Origin: Desulfovibrio sp. Dsv1
Lineage (GTDB): Bacteria; Desulfobacterota; Desulfovibrionia; Desulfovibrionales; Desulfovibrionaceae
DNA: 10,543 bases
Assembly: GCA_000403945.1 (NCBI GenBank)
Contig: APFI01000304.1
Coordinates: 1 to 10,543, forward strand
Reading direction: 5' to 3'
Each line of letters starts with the position of its first letter. The first letter of the stretch is position 1. Below are positions 7,088-10,543 of this stretch, in pieces. Made by a program: the position numbers and the translations under genes. The notes below the pieces were generated by a model. The model saw only the letters and a list, made by a program, of their open reading frames with translations. It was not told where the DNA came from and ran no database searches.

Positions 7088-7780
7088 ATGAAAAGCATTT
7101 TGCTCATTAACGGCAACGACCCCAAAGCCCTGCTTAACTCCACCCTCTACGGCGCGGACGCCGTGGCCTATGACCTGCACGAAGCCGTGAGCGCCAATGA
7201 CAAGGACGCCGCGCGCCTGCTGCTGCAGGAAGCCTTGGCCTTTTTCGATTTCGGCGACTCCGGCGTTTTTGTGCGCATAAATCCCATGACCGAAGGCGGC
7301 GGCGAAGACATCGCCGTGACGGGCAAGGGCAAACCGCAGGCATTTATTCTGCCGCGCGCCGATGTGCAAAATCTGTCCGAGGCCGATGCGGCCATTGCCG
7401 CGCTGGAAACCGCAAACAGCTTCGCCGCCGGGTCCGTCAAACTGATCCCCACTGTGGAATCCGTTGCCGCTCTGGAGAACATCAGCGCTCTGCTGTCGTC
7501 CTGCCCCAGAATCATGGCCGTGATCTTCAACGCCGGAAACTTTCTGAAGGATCTGGGCGTGGTCGAGACCGGCGACGCCGGCCAGATTCTCTACGCCCGC
7601 AGCAAGGTGGCCCTGGCCTGCCGCGTGGCCGGCATTCCGGCCATTGACCGGCCCTGGAACGACGTGAAGAATCGCGATGGCTTTGAGGCCGACGCCCGCA
7701 CCGGCAGAGCCGTGGGCTTCAGCGGCAAGCTGGCTGTCAGCGGCGGCCAGGTGCCGCCGATCAACGAAATTTTCGCCTGA
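7088..7780 (+). CDS. Short, active-site-altered citrate lyase beta subunit homologue (CitE2)
   Basis: A 230-aa CitE-family protein in the canonical place between citD and citF. YGADAVAYDLHEAVSANDKDAAR (from residue 21) clearly corresponds to the YGAD...DLEDAV...EKDAAR region of classical CitE, so ancestry is secure. The active site has changed. The acidic DLED is DLHE (29-32). The metal-binding Asp of GAED/GAVD is Asn151 (NAGN). The xNPRQI/IHPSQV motif is AVSGGQV (216-222). The protein stops at INEIFA, where relatives continue about 50-60 residues with the GKMVD lid. Arg63 (FVRIN) and Glu124 (TVES) remain. The frame is open, AAAGGAG precedes the ATG, and codon use resembles its neighbours, so it is likely expressed. 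It may be a structural subunit of the lyase complex with little activity, an enzyme of changed chemistry, or a gene starting to decay; the first seems most likely. Confidence 0.85.
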   Translation: MKSILLINGNDPKALLNSTLYGADAVAYDLHEAVSANDKDAARLLLQEALAFFDFGDSGVFVRINPMTEGGGEDIAVTGKGKPQAFILPRADVQNLSEADAAIAALETANSFAAGSVKLIPTVESVAALENISALLSSCPRIMAVIFNAGNFLKDLGVVETGDAGQILYARSKVALACRVAGIPAIDRPWNDVKNRDGFEADARTGRAVGFSGKLAVSGGQVPPINEIFA

Positions 7781-7997
7781 CCCGGCCCTCCCGGCGGGCC
7801 TGGAGCGTTTCATGCCTGAGATGCCCGCTTGCCGATAGGCAACGCCCACCGACTCGCATTGTGCGGCAAAAATGTGCAGGCAAAACTCCTTGTAGGGCCG
7901 ATGACGCTTTTCATGCGAGAACCGCCCCAAGCCCGCCGCACGAAGCCTTGCCGACGCCCCGGGCAGCACACAGTTAAGGAAGATGAGGGAAAAAGAC
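7781..7997 (+). promoter_or_regulatory. Unusually long gap between citE2 and citF with inverted repeats
   Basis: These 217 bp are long for citE-citF, which normally abut or overlap. They contain GGCCC-N7-GGGCC (7784-7800), TTGCC-GATA-GGCAA (7829-7842), and a distant pair GTGCGGC/GCCGCAC (7861-7867 and 7935-7941). I read all three plus frames and found no convincing small gene and no clear remnant of the missing CitE C-terminus. No good promoter is visible. The end provides the citF ribosome binding site GAGGGA (7985-7990). Confidence 0.4.
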
Positions 7998-9557
7998 ATG
8001 AAAAACATCCTCGGTCGTGAAATCCCCGAATATATCGAGGGCTATGGTCAGGTAAGGCCATATAAAGGCGCCTACGCCAGCATCAACCCCAGAACCAGAA
8101 CCACCATCACCCGCCGCTCGATCAAGCCCGGCAACAAGCTGGAACCCGGCGACGCCAAACTGTTGGCCTCCATTGAAGAAGCCGTGGAAAAAACGGGCCT
8201 CAGGGACGGCATGACCGTGTCTTTTCATCATCATCTGCGCAATGGCGACTACGTCACCAACATGGTTATGAAAGTCATCGCGGATAAGGGCATCAAGGAC
8301 ATTCACGTGGCGGCCACCGGCATTTTCGCCTGCCACGAACCCCTGGTGGAATACATCAAATCCGGCATCATCACCTGCATTTCCGTCAACTACATTTCCC
8401 CCGGCCCGGTGGCAAAGGCCATCACCAAGGGCCTGCTGCCCAAACCGGCGGTCTTCCGCAGTCATGGCGGTCGTCCGCGCGCCGTGGAGGCCGGCGACCT
8501 GCATGTGGACGTGGCCTTCATCGCCGCGCCCTGCTGCGATCATTACGGCAATATCAACGGCACCCACGGCAAATCGGCCTGCGGCGTGCTTTCCTATATT
8601 TATCCCGACGCCCAGTACGCCGACCAAGTGGTGGCCGTGACGGATAATCTGGTACCCTACCCGGCCTGCCCCATTGAAATCACTCAAGATTTCGTGGACT
8701 ACGTGGTAACTGTGGATTCCATCGGCGATCCCAACGGCATTGTCTCCGGCACAACCAAGGTCACTTCCGACCCCATCGGCCTGAAAATCGCGGCGGCGGC
8801 AGCCGAGCTCATCGACGAGACCGGCTATATCAAGGAAGGCATGTCCTGCCAGACCGGCGCGGGCGGCACATCCCTAGCCGTGGCCGCCGAAATCAAGAAA
8901 CGCATGCAGGCCAAGGGCGTGGTGGGTTCCTTCGGCGCGGGCGGCATCACCGCCTACTTTGTGGAAATGCTCAATGAGGGCCTGTTCCGCGCACTCTTCG
9001 ATGTGCAGGACTTTGACCTGATTTCCGTGGCTTCGGCGGGCAGCAATCCCAAGCACATGGCCATGAGTGGTTCGCTCTACGGCAACCCGCACAACTGCGG
9101 TCCGGTGGTCAACAATCTGGACATCATGATTCTTGGCGCCACGGAAATCGACACGGACTTCAACGTCAATGTGGTCACCGGCTCGGACGGCACCATCATG
9201 GGCGCTTCCGGCGGGCACAACGACACGGCAGCGGGCAGCAAAATCTCCATTGTGGTCACCAACCTGCTCAAGGGCCGCCTCTGCGTGCTGCGTGACAAGG
9301 TGACCACCGTGACCAGCCCCGGCGAAACCATCGACGCGCTGGTCACGGACCGAGGCATCGCCATCAACCCCCGCCGGACAGACCTGCTGGAAAAACTGGA
9401 GGATTCCAAGCTGCCCATCATGGACATCAACAAGCTCAAGGGGATTGGCGACAAACTGGCCGGAAAACCTGACCCCATAGAATTCACCGACAGGATCGTG
9501 GGCGTGGTGGAATACCGCGACGGCACGGTCATTGACGTGGTCAGGCAGCCAAAATAA
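7998..9557 (+). CDS. citF: Citrate lyase alpha subunit CitF (citrate:acetyl-ACP transferase)
   Basis: A 519-aa protein of normal CitF length, related to CoA-transferases. It exchanges acetyl on the ACP for citrate, forming citryl-ACP, which the beta subunit cleaves. It starts with GREIPEYIEGYG (6-17), typical of CitF. SFHHHLRNGD (75-84), SHGGR (155-159), GNINGTHGK (184-192), QTGAGGTSLAV, EIDTDFNVNV, TGSDG, GASGGHNDTA and the C-terminal PIEFTDRIVGVVEYRDGTVIDVV all match the family in order. ATG 7998 has GAGGGA 7 nt upstream; an in-frame ATG at 7983 has AAGGA only two bases away and would add five residues not usual in the family. It is intact, so the alpha subunit seems functional although its neighbour CitE2 is altered. 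Citramalate lyase alpha subunits look similar, so the substrate could be citramalate. Confidence 0.96.
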   Translation: MKNILGREIPEYIEGYGQVRPYKGAYASINPRTRTTITRRSIKPGNKLEPGDAKLLASIEEAVEKTGLRDGMTVSFHHHLRNGDYVTNMVMKVIADKGIKDIHVAATGIFACHEPLVEYIKSGIITCISVNYISPGPVAKAITKGLLPKPAVFRSHGGRPRAVEAGDLHVDVAFIAAPCCDHYGNINGTHGKSACGVLSYIYPDAQYADQVVAVTDNLVPYPACPIEITQDFVDYVVTVDSIGDPNGIVSGTTKVTSDPIGLKIAAAAAELIDETGYIKEGMSCQTGAGGTSLAVAAEIKKRMQAKGVVGSFGAGGITAYFVEMLNEGLFRALFDVQDFDLISVASAGSNPKHMAMSGSLYGNPHNCGPVVNNLDIMILGATEIDTDFNVNVVTGSDGTIMGASGGHNDTAAGSKISIVVTNLLKGRLCVLRDKVTTVTSPGETIDALVTDRGIAINPRRTDLLEKLEDSKLPIMDINKLKGIGDKLAGKPDPIEFTDRIVGVVEYRDGTVIDVVRQPK

Positions 9558-9643
9558 CGCCGCCGACAAGAGATAACGACGTTGGACTGCCGCGCGGTTC
9601 AATGTCGGCGTGGTTGAACTGAGGTTGGAGCTTCCCTCGCCGC

Positions 9644-9686
9644 AGCCCCGGCATAACCGTTATCGCGCGGATATACCGGGGCTTTT
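9644..9686 (+). terminator. Candidate terminator of the operon
   Basis: AGCCCCGG (9644-9651) pairs perfectly with CCGGGGCT (9676-9683), and TTTT (9683-9686) overlaps the end of the stem. The 24-nt loop holds a further inverted repeat (ATAAC-C-GTTAT, 9653-9663). It lies 86 nt after citF. The loop is large and the T-run short, so efficiency is uncertain. It overlaps the 3' end of the transposase remnant and may have arrived with it. Confidence 0.4.
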
Positions 9687-10426
9687 CCGTGCCCGCGACA
9701 CATAACGCTGTTCATCCTGTGCCCGGGGATAAAGCTGGAGGATTTCCGCCAAGAGGCGACTGCGGTCGTGATAGGCATAGCGGTGTGTCCAGATCGGCAG
9801 ATAACCGATCCCTTGCCGGGAGCGGGTGCATGCTTGCGCATATGCCCGCTCTTTCAATGCCGTTCTGATGAACCGTTCCGCTTTACCGTTGGCTTGCAGG
9901 CGACAAGGCCGTGTGCGTTTGTGTTTTATGCCGGATTCCCGGCAAGCATCGCGCAACTTCCAGTTTGCAGCAGGCGCCATTGTCCGCAAGCACGCGCGCC
10001 ACTTTAATCCCATGCGAGGCATGCCACGCAACGGCAAACCAGAAGAATTCCACCGCTGATCCAGCGGTTTCATCCGGGAATATTGCCGTATATGCGGGGG
10101 GGGCGGGACGCGTCATCAATGCGCACGCGCGAATATTCCCGGTCTGGCCGGCGGCGATGGCCTTGCCGCGCGCCTGCTTTTCTGTGCCCAATCCCCCCAG
10201 TTTTTCCAAGCCGCATTGTATCCAGATGCGGCATTTGTCCCGACATTTCCCGGTGATAGCGGGCAACAGGCAGTTTCTCCTCCAGGGAGGCAAGCCGGGA
10301 GCACTCAGGCTTGCGCAAGGCGTGAAACACGCCGCCGCGGCAAAAGCCGGGTCGAAGAGCTGTCTCGTCGCCTGTCATGCGCATCTTCCGCCAAATCCTT
10401 GCCGCAAAATGCGAGTAGACGGGCAT
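9660..10426 (-). pseudogene. Broken IS481-family transposase remnant
   Basis: Three minus-strand frames together give a DDE transposase with an rve-type core. The first frame (10426 to about 10100) reads RMTGDETA, SRLASLEEKLPVARYHRE, PHLDTMRLGKTGGIGHR and RIDDASRP. It then breaks at a run of eight C (G8 on the plus strand, 10096-10103); one C fewer restores the frame. The second frame continues AIFPDETAG, AWHASHGIKVARVLADNG. A second shift near 9965 leads into GIKHKRTRP, LQANGKAERFIRT and PIWTHRYAYH. The catalytic Asp (HLDT), Asp (ADNG) and Glu (KAERF) are all recognisable. The N-terminal helix-turn-helix half is missing, and the C-terminus may hold a further shift near 9790. With at least two frameshifts and a truncated 5' end, it cannot make an active protein unaided. 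It marks a past insertion beside the cluster. Confidence 0.85.
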
Positions 10427-10543
10427 TTTAAGTGTAGCATACTCTAAGGGCCGGTGGTGACGTACAGAAAATTTCGCACATTAGGTTCAGGACTCATTAA
10501 TTGTCAAAAGGTTTGTAAAAGAGTACTCATAGTGCGCCAGGAG
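10427..10543. other. Right edge: no gene, possible mobile-element boundary and start of a next gene
   Basis: This is an AT-richer stretch beyond the transposase remnant. GGTTCAGGACTCATTAA (10484-10500) reminds me of terminal sequences of IS5-type elements, but I cannot confirm this. An 8-bp palindrome GAGTACTC lies at 10521-10528. The last bases, AGGAG (10539-10543), would make a good ribosome binding site for a plus-strand gene starting just outside the window. Confidence 0.3.

Noticed and set aside
7781..7997. Fossil of the missing CitE C-terminus downstream of citE2
   Set aside because: All three plus frames were read. None shows a convincing GKMVD-like lid or the helix expected before it. 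A faint LCGKNV resemblance in one frame is too weak.
6650..8008. Minus-strand open frame across citD, citE2 and the gap before citF
   Set aside because: It shows no family resemblance and runs antisense to two recognised genes with good ribosome binding sites.
10096..10103. Phase-variable or programmed frameshift at the C8 tract of the transposase
   Set aside because: A second, non-homopolymer frame break and the missing N-terminus make decay the simpler explanation.
10501..10529. Promoter at the right edge (TTGTCA-N17-TACTCA)
   Set aside because: The -10 element matches the consensus at only two positions, so it was not called as a feature.
1..10543. CRISPR array, tRNA or rRNA genes
   Set aside because: No regularly spaced direct repeats, no tRNA-like cloverleaf with a TTCRANY arm and no rRNA-like sequence were noticed in any gene-free stretch.

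Overview
The window is GC-rich bacterial DNA carrying a compact catabolic gene cluster. The paired GlcD-type flavoprotein and GlcF-type iron-sulfur protein, next to a pyruvate-yielding malic enzyme, resemble the organic-acid oxidation loci of sulfate reducers of the Desulfovibrio group. This placement is an inference from protein character, not a database match.

Layout. Positions 1-251 hold no convincing gene. A FadR-type GntR regulator (252-1121, minus strand) is transcribed away from the main operon. The 374-bp divergent region (1122-1495) carries a very good sigma70-type promoter (TTGACT-N17-TATTCA, 1261-1289), several dyad-symmetric candidate operators, and about 200 nt of hairpin-rich untranslated leader. 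The plus-strand cluster follows: a full-length CitE-family lyase (1496-2389), a 419-aa malic enzyme (2514-3773), a GlcD-type FAD 2-hydroxyacid dehydrogenase (3819-5210), its two-[4Fe-4S] partner with two CCG domains (5309-6601), the citrate lyase acyl carrier protein CitD (6806-7075), a second, short and active-site-altered CitE (7088-7780), and the citrate lyase alpha subunit CitF (7998-9557). From about 9660 to 10426 the minus strand holds a broken IS481-type transposase. The last about 115 bp contain no recognised gene but end in a Shine-Dalgarno-like AGGAG.

How the genes may work together. CitD, CitE and CitF form an ACP-dependent lyase that cleaves citrate (or, in relatives, citramalate) to acetate plus a 2-oxoacid. 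Malic enzyme would turn malate, or possibly oxaloacetate, into pyruvate. The GlcD/GlcF-like pair would oxidise a 2-hydroxyacid such as lactate or glycolate and pass electrons to the respiratory chain. All routes lead towards pyruvate and acetate. The GntR/FCD regulator probably senses a carboxylate from this pathway.

The most unusual point is the pair of CitE proteins. The copy in the normal citD-citE-citF position has lost its C-terminal region and several active-site residues, including the metal-binding Asp (now Asn). The copy at the head of the operon is complete but has features of the CoA-type (CLYBL-like) branch. The cluster may therefore be a rewired lyase in which one CitE is structural and the other catalytic. 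No citC, citX, citG or transporter lies within the window.
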